Assembly (NCBI RefSeq): GCF_036417845.1
Contig: NC_090013.1
Location: 1,183,001-1,247,000, forward strand
Source of the DNA: Apteryx mantelli
Lineage: Eukaryota > Chordata > Aves > Apterygiformes > Apterygidae
DNA: 64,000 nucleotides
Direction: 5' to 3'
The notes under the pieces were generated by a model. That model was not told the DNA's origin. It saw only the letters and a program-made list of their open reading frames with translations, and did not search any database. The translations under genes were made by a program, and so were the position numbers. This document shows, piece after piece, positions 56,601-64,000 of this stretch (within the stretch, counting starts at the first letter, position 1; each line of letters starts with the position of its first letter).

Positions 56601-59600
56601 CACGGATTCGCTACTGACCTTGAGAACCGCTGCGTCTTGCAAGTTTTCCAAGAAAACAAGCGCGTAGGGCTTCCAAAGGGGCTCTGTCCCTCTGCCTTTG
56701 TGCCGTCGTAACTCTGTCTGGGCTTCTGGGTGTGAAAATCTGGCCGGTTTTGTGAAACGAGCCATCTTTGGGGAAAGAGAGGACGCCCGTCCTCGCTGTG
56801 GCTTCTCCGACAGTTGGTTCGTGAGACTGTCGCGATGGTACAAATGCTAAAATAGGCGGAAGGTGAAAAGCAGCGCCCCAAGGATCGTTGGGTTCGGGGT
56901 CGTTCAGCTAACGCGGCTTGGTCCCGCGTTCGCTTCTAACGTTAAAAGAAGCTTTTGAGAGCGGCGAGGTCGATCCGCGTGGGCTTTGGCAGAAAGCGAG
57001 ACGGGGGGGAAAAAATCCCCTTCGGCCGGATCAACGCGCTTATCTGCCGTATCGTCCGCACCCCTCGGCCGCAGAAGGACGCTTGGTCCGAGCCTGGGAG
57101 GCCGGTCCTGTCGCGGCGGGCGTAGTTTAGCTAAGCCGCGCGTCGACTCTAAAACGAGTGGCCGGGCTTTTAGACGGAGGATCTGAGCCGAGGGAGAAAG
57201 CAGGAAGGATCCGAAAGCTGGGGGAAACTCAAGTTGCCCATTGCACCCTTGTGACTTTTAAATCGGATAGAGGCTTGGAGAGGGCAGGCTGGTTTCGACC
57301 AGGACTAGAGGAAAACGGGATTCGGTTCCCGGCTTTGCCTCAGGTAAGTCGATTGCTTCGGACCTTGGGCCGTTACCCCGAACAACCTCTCTCCCTCGCA
57401 CGCTTGCGTGCTGCGTTGGTAGGCTCCGTTTAAGAGCGGAATTATCCGTGGCTTCTCTCCTCCTTGCCTTAGAATAAAGTCCGTGATTTTTGTCCCCAAA
57501 GGGAAGGCGGAAACGGCGAGGAATACGGGCGCCGAATTAGCCCGTTGGCTGTGACGCGGGGAGGAGAGCGTCACGGGGGCGGGGGAGCCGTGACGTTTAG
57601 CCGGCAGAACGTCCGACGCGCTTTGCCTCTCGCCTGACGTCTCGTCCTCGCCGTAGGTATCGGCCAGGAGCACTTCTTCAAGAAGATCGAGGCAGCTCAC
57701 TGTATGGCTTGCGACATGTTAATTCCCGCCCAGAACCACCTGCTCCAGAGGCACCTGCGATCCGCGGATCACAACCGAAACCGCAGGGTAAGCAACCGCC
57801 CCTTCGCTTCCGTTCGCTTCCGAGCCGGAGCGTTCCATCTTTGCCGAGAGCCTGGGTAAGGGGACGTCAGTCGGGGCTTGAGGTTTCCGTGTGGCTTTGG
57901 CTCCGCTTGCTTCGCAGCCTCTTAGAACGGAGCGGAGCACAACGGGATGAGTTGGGGAACCGCAGGGCGGTTGCGGGACGCCGGTGGGCGGCCTGCGCGG
58001 GCTCCGTTCTTTCGTAGGGAGACCCGAGCAGCCGAGCAAACGAGAAACGCTGGGATGCCGCTTGGAAGCGGGAAGGACGGTGAACAGAAGAGGTGGTGCT
58101 GCGAGGGAGACCCGGGTTTTCATTTGCGTGTTAGCGGGGCACATCGGTGGTTTTTTGGTGACGCTAACCACCGGCAGGAGCTGAAGCCGTCGCGCTCTCC
58201 CTGGCCAGGCTCGGGAGAAAATCCTCTGGGGGCAACGGCGTTTGGGCTTCGCACGTTCCAAGCGGCCGGGGGTCAGATCCGCCGTTACGATTGACCGGTC
58301 TGGGATGAGCGCAGCTTCACGGAAATAGCCGATACCCTTTTCTTTCCTGCTGGGGTCGGAGCGCTTGAAGTTCAGAGCGCTTGAAGTTTGCAGGTGAAAC
58401 GTTCCTCCTCCATTTGCGGTGCTTTCTAGGGCTCTGAAAATCGCCTCCGAGGGAACGTTGAGGGCGCTTAGGGAATTCGGATATAACCAGCGTCTTAATT
58501 TGGCGCAGGCTGTAGAGAGGCTCTAAATCGAACGGATCAGTCCAGTCCCAGGTCGAGGAAGGGCAGCGGAAGGGTTCCGCTGGTAAAAAGAAGGAAGCAG
58601 CAGGCTTTTCCCGCTGCACGGTGTAATCGCGGATCCTGGCTGTCCAGCTCCAGCCCTTCCGTGTCTTTGGAGAAAACGTTACAAGCTCTGCAAAACCAGC
58701 CAACCCCTCCGGAAGCTCTTCCGGGCACGGCTCCAGGCTCCGCTCCATGGCGGTTGCGGAGCTGTCTGGAGCGCGGAAGCCCGTGAGGGTCGTCGCCTCC
58801 CGACGCGAGCGCGGATCGGGGACGGGGCGAGGTTCAGTCGGAGCGGCAACGTGCCGGTCACGCGGGGCGGTCTTCATCTCCGCCGTCTCTGAACGCGTGA
58901 CGTGCGCCTTGCTCCCTGCGTAGCTATCCTGGACTCTTCCGCGCTGAGGATCCGTTGGATATTTGGGCGATATTCCAGCTGCCGGTGCCGAAATGCTTTT
59001 TATTTTTAGGTTTTTCCCAGGGCTCGTGTTAGCAGACGAAGTGCTGGGGCTCCCTTGCCTTGGCGTCCGCTTTTTACCACCCGCTCGGGGGGAACCGGGG
59101 TTTTCCGAGCCTTGCCGAGAAGGAGGGAATATAGCGTCTCGAGCCGAAACCCTGGCAGGGAAACCCTTCCCCTTCCGGACCGGCTAACCCCCACGTTCCT
59201 TTGCTTTCTAGATGGCTGCGGAGCAGTTCAAGAAGACCAGCTTGCACGTCGCCAAGAGCGTCCTCAATAACAAGCACATCGTCAAGATGCTGGAGAAGTA
59301 CCTCAAGGTGAGGGAGCGCCGAAGGCGGCAAGTCGCGCGGAGTTGCCGGAGCGGCGGGGCGTGGGCTCCGCCTCGGACGCCGGAGGAGCGCGGAGCCGAG
59401 TTGCCGCCGCGTGGGCCGCGCACGTGCGCGCGCGACGCCCTGCTACGTACGATGGAGAGAAGCGTGGCTTCCGCTCCGCTCTTATCCGGAGGCGAAATCT
59501 TGGGTCTGGTTTCTATCTCTGAAGGCGGTTTACCACTTCTCGTGTTTTTTTGGGTTTTTATTTTAACTTGCAGACCGGAGCTACTGTAATTCCCAAGCGC

Positions 59601-62600
59601 GTGTAGCTCAGTTATGAAGCCATCCAAACGGGAACGTAATTAAGAGGCAAAAAAATAGCGAAAGGAATTCCGGCGCCCTCCCGCCGGCCCTTGAGCAGCG
59701 GCCTGGGGGCCGGGTTCGCCCCCGTGCGGAGAGCGAGCGTCACGGCCTGGGTAGCCGCCGGTTGAGTCCCATAGGACTTGAACCGGATCCGGAAAACTCC
59801 CGGGTCACCCGCTAACGCCACCCGGCAGCGGGGTGAATATTCCCCGGTGTGAACAGCCGGGCTCTGCGGCGTTCCCGGCGGCTCAACGGAGTGCCGGGGG
59901 GCGTCCGATTCCCGCGGGCCGAAACGCTCCCGCTAGCCCCCTTCCTCCTTCCCTTGAGATCCGAGCTGGGAAGCGGCTCGGAGCCTCCCCGGCCGATCCA
60001 CGCTGCCGAGACGGAGCCCAGGAGAGGGCAGGCCCTGCGCCGCGTAGGGTTCGCTTAGGCCCGAGCCGGCGCTCGGAAGGGCGGAAAGCCGGAAGCCAGC
60101 GCGGTCTTCAGAGCATGGTGGTAACACGTTCCATGCGGAAGCGCCGCTGAGCGAGCGGGGCGCTGGCGCCTCCCGCCGCCTCCGTTTGCCCCCTTTCCGG
60201 CGGCGGGGGGGTGACGCCCGCGTAGAGCGCGGCGCCGGACTGCGGCCTGGAGGCGCGCGGGCGCCGCAGCGGAGAGGAGAAAAGCGGCGCCAACCTCCTC
60301 GCCGCGCGAAGATGCGAAGGAGCGCCGCTTTGGGGGGCTACCGCTGTTACCTGGAAGTCCGGGAGCAGCCCAGGATCCGCCGGGACCCCCCCGTTGCGCA
60401 AACGGGGCAGGCGCAAACCCCCCCCCCCTTCCCCTCGCCATGGGGGTGGGGGGAGCGGACGCTTCCCCTTGTCCCAACCGGCGTCACTTTTGGTCTTGCC
60501 CGGATTGAGCCGCTGCCGGCTAAGCTCTCATCGGGCCCGGTCTCTGCTAACCCCTAGCAAAACTGCGACTCCCCCCTCCAGGTCCGGTGGGAGAGACTCC
60601 GAGCCGAGAGTTGTCCGCGTGCGACGGCGCTGCAGCCCCGGGGGCCGAGGCCAACTTTTCTTCCCCCCCCCCCCCCCTTAGCGGCCTCTCATACACGTTG
60701 AACAGGAGGGTGACACCAAAAAACGCCAAAAAACAAACCCTGCGGTACCCTCCCCCCCCGCCCGAGAGAGCCCTCGGGGGCAGGCGAGCCTTTGCCCGGC
60801 ACTACCCTCGGGGAATCTCTCGGAGGAGGAAGGGAAAAAAAAACACAAAACACAAAAAACCCCCCCCAAAAACGGAACCGCTCAAGTGCAAACTCCGTCT
60901 ACCCCCCGCCAGGGTCCGCAGGCACGTCAACGCCACCTCATGATCAACGGTATCAAAGGCTGCCGGCAGATCTAAATGAATCGGCACCGGGCGCCCGACC
61001 TTTGTCCGTCGGCGGGAGGAGAGCTTCGACCCGTGCCAGCCTGGGCTCCGTACCCTTCCCAGGTGCAAAACCAGACTGAAAGGGGTGGAGGAAAATCTGA
61101 GGATTGCAGGTAATGCCAGAGCCGCCTCGCCGAAACGCTCTCGGCAACCTTCCCCGAGAAAGGAAGGCCGGAGCCAGGGGCGAGGATTGACGAGACTTGT
61201 CAGCGGCAAGAGACGAGTTCTTGAACGTGGGGCTGACAATTCCTCCTCGGAGGGACGCTGGGCACCTCGCCCTTCCGAAGGGAGGCCGTGACAGTCTCCA
61301 AAAGTGGACTTCAATTCCCCCCGTAGATTTTTTTTTACCAGCGATACCGGACGTGGGTCCAGATCGCGAGGTATTTAGCCTGAATTTGCCCCCCCACTAA
61401 TCCTCCAGAACCTCGATAGGGAACGCCGTCTGGCTGACCCGTCAGCCGGAGAAGACGTAACGTTGCGTTTGTCCTCCGCCTGCATGGAGCTGCTCTCGTG
61501 GAGGCAGCCAACCTGGTCTGAACCTTCTGATCGATCCGGGCTGCCAGGCGGAAAACCGCGCGAAACCTTTCAGCTAGCGAGCGAGCGGAGGCAGCCTGGG
61601 TTTGCCGGGCCCGGCGGCGCGTGCCTCCGCTCCTCGGGACATCCCGGATGCTGCGGTAGATGGAGGAGAGCTTCTCCTTCTCTCCTGGCCTCCAGTGGGA
61701 GAGTCGAGAAGCTCTCAGTCCCGGTCGATCAGACGTCAGGCGAGGTTTCTGCCGCTGGCATGCTGCCCTGCTCCCTTCCCGTTTCATCTGTTGCAGGCCG
61801 CCCGTCCGCGTACCTCGGGGACCCGCCGGGAAGGGAGCGGGATTTTAGCACCCCGCTTTGTCCCCGGTGGCCGCGCCGGGCTGGCACCGGCACCGGCACC
61901 GGCGGCAGGGTCGCCGCTAGGGTGCAGAGCCCGTGCGGTGCTCGTCCCCGCGTCCCCGTCCCCGCCTAAGTCAAACGCACGCGGAGCCAAACGAAACGGG
62001 CCCCGCGGCGGCCCGGACGCAGGTAACGAGGCCGAAGCCTCGGCGCCTCGATCGCTCCGAGTCGATCCGCGCCGGGGCCGCGCGTCCGCCAGGTTCACGC
62101 AAAGTCGCGGCGCCTCCTTAACGTCCGGATTTCTCGCTCTCCGGAGAAAGGGTGCTAGGAAAGCCTGGAGTTCGCTGCTCGTCCCCCGCCTCTCCCGTTG
62201 CCGGAGGGGGGGAAAAATGCGGTGCAGCCAACTGGGACCGGCCAGAGGTCGAGGAATTTGGGGGTTTAATCTTTTTTTTTTTAACGATCGTGAGCTGAGT
62301 TCTTCCCAGCGGAGAGCGCGGCCGGCGGCCCTGGCTCGCTCTCGCGGGCGTCGCGGCCCGCGCCGTCCGTCCGTCCATCCTTAGCGTAGCGGCCGTGCCC
62401 GCCGAGCGGAAGCGGGACGCGGGAGACTTAACGCGCTCCGAGACGCGGGGTCCGAGCCCGCTCCCGGGGCGCTGCTCTCGCTGAAGGGGTAGTGCCGCGC
62501 GGCGTCTCTAGCAGCTCCGGGCCTTGCCCCGCCGGCTTTGCACGGTTGCGAATCCGCCGTTTCCGACAGAGGGCGGTTCCAAAAAAACAAAATAAAACCT

Positions 62601-63286
62601 CTGCTTTTCGTGTCTGAGATTCCTTCCGCTTCCCTGCGGTCCAGTGACTCCTCTCTTCCCTTCTCTCTCTCCGTCAGGGCGAAGATCCCTTCACGGACGA
62701 AATCGCCGACCAGGATGTGGACGAAACGGAGGCCTTGGAAGGCGGAGACGGAGCGAGCGAAAACGCCGCCACGGAGGCGGCCCGGGCGGAGGAAGGAGGA
62801 GGAGGAGGAGGAGGAGCGGGGCACGCGGACGAAGGCGCCGACGTGGCGAAAGCCGGCGAGGGAACGGAAGGCGCTTCGGAAGAATTGTCTAAAGACGAGG
62901 AATTCCTTAAACACGTGGGCAAACAGGATCGCCCCAAGCAGCTGCTGATGCCCCCTTTCCTGCAAGACGAAGACCAGCTGGAAGCGGAGGACGCAGCCGA
63001 GGACGCGGCGGAGGACACGACGGCCGGAGCGGCTGCGGAAGCGGCGGCGCCCTCGGAAGCGGCCGTTGAGGCAAGTCCGGAGGAGCTGCCTTCGGTTCCA
63101 GAAACTCCCCAGGAGCCAGCAGCTTCCCCCAAAAGCAAAACTGACGGCTGGGCAGCCAAAGAGGAGGAGGAGGAGGAGGAAGAAGCTGCGAGCAAGGCAG
63201 CGCCAGCTGGATGCAGCGAGCAGGAGGAGGAGGAGGAGGAGGAAGAGGAGGATCCACCAGCAGCTGCTGAGCCGCAGCAGGAGTAA
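41618..63286 (+). CDS. AKAP8: AKAP8 (AKAP95), A-kinase anchor protein 8, complete
   Basis: Fourteen exons give 782 residues (human 692); a candidate extra exon at 48232-48318 would make 811. AKAP95 is a nuclear scaffold that in mammals binds PKA RII, recruits condensin to mitotic chromosomes and regulates transcription and splicing, the last through a Tyr/Gly-rich condensate-forming N-terminus. Visible parts: MDQGYGG start, YG-rich N-terminus, [15 protein letters not shown] (about 105-120), FESYDSR and [14 protein letters not shown], a DYG tandem block (254-291), basic PKRRGF and RKRKQ, acidic linker, zinc finger 1 (C431, C434, H447, H453), zinc finger 2 (C520, C523, H537, H543) and an acidic/Ala-rich tail. 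The tail is long and lacks an obvious RII-binding amphipathic helix. Close match to mammalian AKAP8 throughout the folded parts. Confidence 0.95.
41637..46075 (+). other. AKAP8: AKAP8 intron 1 (4.4 kb)
   Basis: The first 600 bp continue the CpG island, with a YY1-type AAAATGGCGGC at 42063-42073 and two inverted CCAAT boxes. The rest has moderate GC and no exon I can support. Some of 43400-43900 reads like degraded dispersed repeat, family unknown. Confidence 0.5.
46076..46114 (+). CDS. AKAP8: AKAP8 exon 2
   Basis: Acceptor tttgcag ends at 46075; donor gtaaat at 46115; 39 bp, phase 1/1, encoding [13 protein letters not shown]. Corresponds to YGAWSAGPANTQ in human AKAP8 and to exon 2 of AKAP8L here. 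Confidence 0.9.
47179..47211 (+). CDS. AKAP8: AKAP8 exon 3
   Basis: Acceptor ccgtgcag ends at 47178; donor gtaggt at 47212; 33 bp, phase 1/1, encoding [11 protein letters not shown]. Corresponds to AYGTGVASWQ in human AKAP8. Confidence 0.9.
48232..48318 (+). CDS. AKAP8: Candidate extra AKAP8 exon (87 bp, cassette)
   Basis: Acceptor tattgtag ends at 48231 and donor gtacga starts at 48319. The 87 bp are phase 1/1, so inclusion or skipping keeps frame. They encode [17 protein letters not shown] and then [12 protein letters not shown], a Tyr/Trp/Ser/Gly-rich peptide echoing neighbouring SWQ-YESY sequence. Human AKAP8 as I recall it has no such segment. Supported only by splice sites, phase and composition. 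Confidence 0.5.
49002..49293 (+). CDS. AKAP8: AKAP8 exon 4, YG-rich region and INQRLDM motif
   Basis: Acceptor ctgccag ends at 49001; donor gtgacc at 49294; 292 bp, phase 1 to 2. It encodes [34 protein letters not shown], then [19 protein letters not shown] and GMEDQE. The INQRLDM(L)SKEG stretch is nearly identical to human AKAP8. Confidence 0.94.
50363..50933 (+). CDS. AKAP8: AKAP8 exon 5, SYDSR region and DYG expansion
   Basis: Acceptor gctgtgcag ends at 50362; donor gtgagt at 50934; 571 bp, phase 2 to 0. It encodes [60 protein letters not shown] and [11 protein letters not shown]. Eleven Asp-Tyr-Gly units follow (50739-50852 including a final DYDYG), then [18 protein letters not shown]. 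The human protein has only one DYG at this place. Confidence 0.94.
50739..50852 (+). repeat. AKAP8: Coding 9-bp tandem repeat (Asp-Tyr-Gly)11 plus DYDYG
   Basis: Eleven gaY-taY-ggN codon triplets in a row, then gactat gactatggc. Silent third positions vary (ggc, ggt, gga, ggg; gat/gac; tac/tat), so the array is not a very young perfect expansion and appears kept as protein sequence. Confidence 0.97.
51397..51538 (+). CDS. AKAP8: AKAP8 exon 6, basic nuclear-localisation-like region
   Basis: Acceptor ctttag ends at 51396; donor gtacgt at 51539; 142 bp, phase 0 to 1. It encodes [33 protein letters not shown] and [10 protein letters not shown], matching the PKRRGFDRFG and RKRKQ region of human AKAP8, which includes the nuclear-matrix targeting part. 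Confidence 0.94.
51968..52017 (+). CDS. AKAP8: AKAP8 exon 7, acidic; NAGNAG acceptor
   Basis: Acceptor region tgtgcag|cag: a start at 51968 gives an extra alanine (TEN-A-DEGEG), a start at 51971 gives TEN-DEGEG. Donor gtaagt at 52018; phase 1 to 0. It encodes [16 protein letters not shown]. Confidence 0.88.
52655..52688 (+). CDS. AKAP8: AKAP8 exon 8, short
   Basis: Acceptor gttttccag ends at 52654; donor gtaggg at 52689; 34 bp, phase 0 to 1, encoding [11 protein letters not shown]. Phase fits both neighbours and it corresponds in position to ELCDSGRQRGE in human AKAP8. Less certain than the others because it is short and poorly conserved. Confidence 0.7.
54456..54552 (+). CDS. AKAP8: AKAP8 exon 9, basic helix before finger 1
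   Basis: Acceptor tttttccctag ends at 54455; donor gtaaga at 54553; 97 bp, phase 1 to 2. It encodes [17 protein letters not shown] then [15 protein letters not shown], almost the same as the human [18 protein letters not shown] segment. Confidence 0.94.
54940..55200 (-). repeat. Degraded dispersed repeat, sauropsid type (family unnamed)
   Basis: The phrases tgtccatctatcccagtatccca, tttcctgtttaagagggttgaac, ttttaaacccgtgcagggtttta and gaagtgcagcttcctcttgt follow, in order, the layout of a repeat very common in turtle, crocodilian and bird DNA (catctagcccagtatcctg ... tttgaacccagttat ... gaagaaatacttccttttgt). Recognition is from memory; orientation relative to its source element is not certain. 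Confidence 0.45.
55380..55521 (+). CDS. AKAP8: AKAP8 exon 10, zinc finger 1
   Basis: Acceptor ccgcgtag ends at 55379; donor gtacgt at 55522; 142 bp, phase 2 to 0. It encodes [34 protein letters not shown] and [10 protein letters not shown], the first AKAP95-type C2H2 finger. Confidence 0.96.
56176..56269 (+). CDS. AKAP8: AKAP8 exon 11, inter-finger helix
   Basis: Acceptor cccctctag ends at 56175; donor gtaagg at 56270; 94 bp, phase 0 to 1. It encodes [17 protein letters not shown] and KQKPDPFK, very close to human AKAP8. Confidence 0.95.
57657..57787 (+). CDS. AKAP8: AKAP8 exon 12, zinc finger 2
   Basis: Acceptor gccgtag ends at 57656; donor gtaagc at 57788; 131 bp, phase 1 to 0. It encodes [35 protein letters not shown] and NRNRR. 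Same length as AKAP8L exon 11. Confidence 0.96.
59212..59307 (+). CDS. AKAP8: AKAP8 exon 13
   Basis: Acceptor gctttctag ends at 59211; donor gtgagg at 59308; 96 bp, phase 0. It encodes [19 protein letters not shown] and [12 protein letters not shown], nearly identical to human. Same length as AKAP8L exon 12. Confidence 0.96.
59308..62677 (+). other. AKAP8: AKAP8 last intron (3.4 kb) with embedded LINE remnant
   Basis: A large CpG-rich intron. The part at 59600-60650 is GC-rich with no recognised coding content. 60660-61800 is an antisense LINE remnant. 61800-62677 is GC-rich with a short ccggca repeat near 61889 and nothing else that I can name. Confidence 0.6.
60660..61800 (-). mobile_element. 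Degraded non-LTR retrotransposon (CR1/L2-type LINE) reverse transcriptase remnant
   Basis: On the minus strand, in LINE order, lie pieces resembling LDPFQSGFRPG-GTE (about 61070), [13 protein letters not shown] (about 60960), which is the conserved LINE palm motif carrying a catalytic Asp, and [10 protein letters not shown] (about 60690), which follows the PQGS-LSP stretch in these enzymes. Reading frames switch between pieces and stops intervene, so it is dead. The [11 protein letters not shown] phrase is typical of L2/CR1 families of reptiles. Its high CpG content is unusual for an old insertion. Confidence 0.75.
62678..63286 (+). CDS. AKAP8: AKAP8 terminal exon, acidic and Ala-rich tail
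   Basis: Acceptor ctccgtcag ends at 62677; stop taa at 63284-63286; 609 bp. It starts [18 protein letters not shown] and continues as Glu/Ala/Gly-rich low complexity with poly-Glu runs coded by GAGGAG repeats (63160-63255), including [17 protein letters not shown]. The amphipathic helix that binds PKA RII in human AKAP8 (VLAEVITAAV-type) should lie in this exon but cannot be recognised. Confidence 0.95.
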   Translation, partial: GEDPFTDEIADQDVDETEALEGGDGASENAATEAARAEEGGGGGGGAGHADEGADVAKAGEGTEGASEELSKDEEFLKHVGKQDRPKQLLMPPFLQDEDQLEAEDAAEDAAEDTTAGAAAEAAAPSEAAVEASPEELPSVPETPQEPAASPKSKTDGWAAKEEEEEEEEAASKAAPAGCSEQEEEEEEEEEDPPAAAEPQQE

Positions 63287-63699
63287 CTCCGAGAACGTTG
63301 GTGCGAAGGTGATTGTCCCGCGCCGTTGTCTAATCCACAATTTTGATTTTTTATTTTATTTTGCTGTTTTTTCTCCTGACTTCTCGACCGCGGAACGCGC
63401 AGCGCCGGCAGCGGCGCCGGGTTCGGTTTTCATTCGAGGAGGGGGGGACCCAGCCGCTCCGTCGCGCGCTTGACTCGTCTCGTTCCTCGTAGACTCGCTC
63501 AGTTCTGCTTTCGACGTCCCTTTTCCCTCTTTTTTTTGTTTTCTTTTTTAGGTTGAAGACCGCAGGAAGCCGTACATTCCCCCGGAACCACTCGAGCCGC
63601 CTCGCCGCCTCTCTCGAATTTTTCTAGGATCGGAAAGCTGGGTTTAGCGAAGTAAAGCTGTGATTCGAGCCTGACTGCTGTTTGGTTTTTAAGCGCAGC

Positions 63700-63705
63700 A
63701 ATAAA
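63700..63705 (+). terminator. AKAP8: AKAP8 poly(A) signal
   Basis: AATAAA in gcagcaataaagctg, about 415 nt after the stop and followed by a T/G-rich ttcttgtgtgacgg stretch, a good downstream element. It is the only AATAAA I noticed in this stretch after AKAP8. Confidence 0.75.
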
Positions 63706-63719
63706 GCTGTACGATTTCT

Positions 63720-64000
63720 TGTGTGACGGAGGCTTGGTCCTTTCGTGCTTTCCCGGCCTGGTAACGCTTAGGAGACCGTATTCCTCCCCATAGGGAATAT
63801 TTATGTTTATTCCCTGGAAAGGAGATGGTTGAGGGGGTTTTTTGGGGTCAGGAAAAGCATTAACTTCATCTACCTCCGCTACTGCATGAGAATTAGGGTC
63901 CGTAATCGGGTTTTTCCGCACCGACCTGATTAGACGTAGAAATCGGAGCGCTGGTTGTGCAGGGAACCGCTCCGGAGCTTTACACGGAGCGAAGCTTCGG
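63720..64000. other. Downstream flank of AKAP8, nothing recognised
   Basis: The final 280 bp hold no exon or repeat I can name. In mammals BRD4 is the next gene in this direction. Confidence 0.5.

Overview
This is a GC-rich, CpG-rich vertebrate nuclear segment carrying three genes, all on the + strand: the 3' part of WIZ (89-19640), complete AKAP8L (22217-34972) and complete AKAP8 (41618-63286). I recognised the genes from their protein motifs and rebuilt them exon by exon, using GT/AG (once GC/AG) splice sites and codon phase. WIZ-AKAP8L-AKAP8 is also the human order on 19p13.12, where BRD4 follows, so this is conserved synteny. Compact introns, little CpG depletion, a degraded CR1/L2-type LINE and a dispersed repeat of the kind common in turtles, crocodilians and birds suggest a sauropsid, quite possibly an avian microchromosome. 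The species is inference.

Layout. 1-20.6 kb: WIZ, a widely spaced C2H2 zinc-finger cofactor of the G9a/GLP H3K9 methyltransferases. The window opens inside the long isoform. A CpG-rich alternative first exon at 9246-9357 starts a short isoform, and phase-1 exons with one finger each follow. The introns near the 3' end hold a 130-185 bp minisatellite and a 542-nt uninterrupted pyrimidine tract. The last coding exon has a one-base frameshift in a C run. 20.6-22.2 kb: an alternating purine/pyrimidine (Z-DNA-prone) repeat, then an AKAP8L promoter with ten CCAAT boxes in about 530 bp. 22.2-35.6 kb: AKAP8L, 13 exons, 657 aa. 35.6-41.6 kb: intergenic DNA without a recognised gene, ending in a GGGTCA-rich tandem repeat and the CCAAT-rich AKAP8 promoter. 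41.6-63.7 kb: AKAP8, 14 exons (782 aa) plus a candidate extra 87-bp exon. Its last intron holds the LINE remnant.

How the genes relate. AKAP8L and AKAP8 are tandem paralogues. Both encode a Tyr/Gly-rich N-terminus, basic and acidic middle segments, two AKAP95-type zinc fingers and an acidic tail, and three zinc-finger-region exons have identical lengths (142, 131 and 96 bp). WIZ acts in heterochromatin; AKAP8 and AKAP8L act in nuclear matrix, chromatin and RNA processing. I found no RNA gene, CRISPR array or novel multi-gene system. The main leads are the WIZ frameshift, the candidate extra AKAP8 exon, the 11-fold Asp-Tyr-Gly expansion in AKAP8, the apparent lack of a recognisable PKA-anchoring helix, two nearly identical WIZ exons, and the unusual repeats and promoters.
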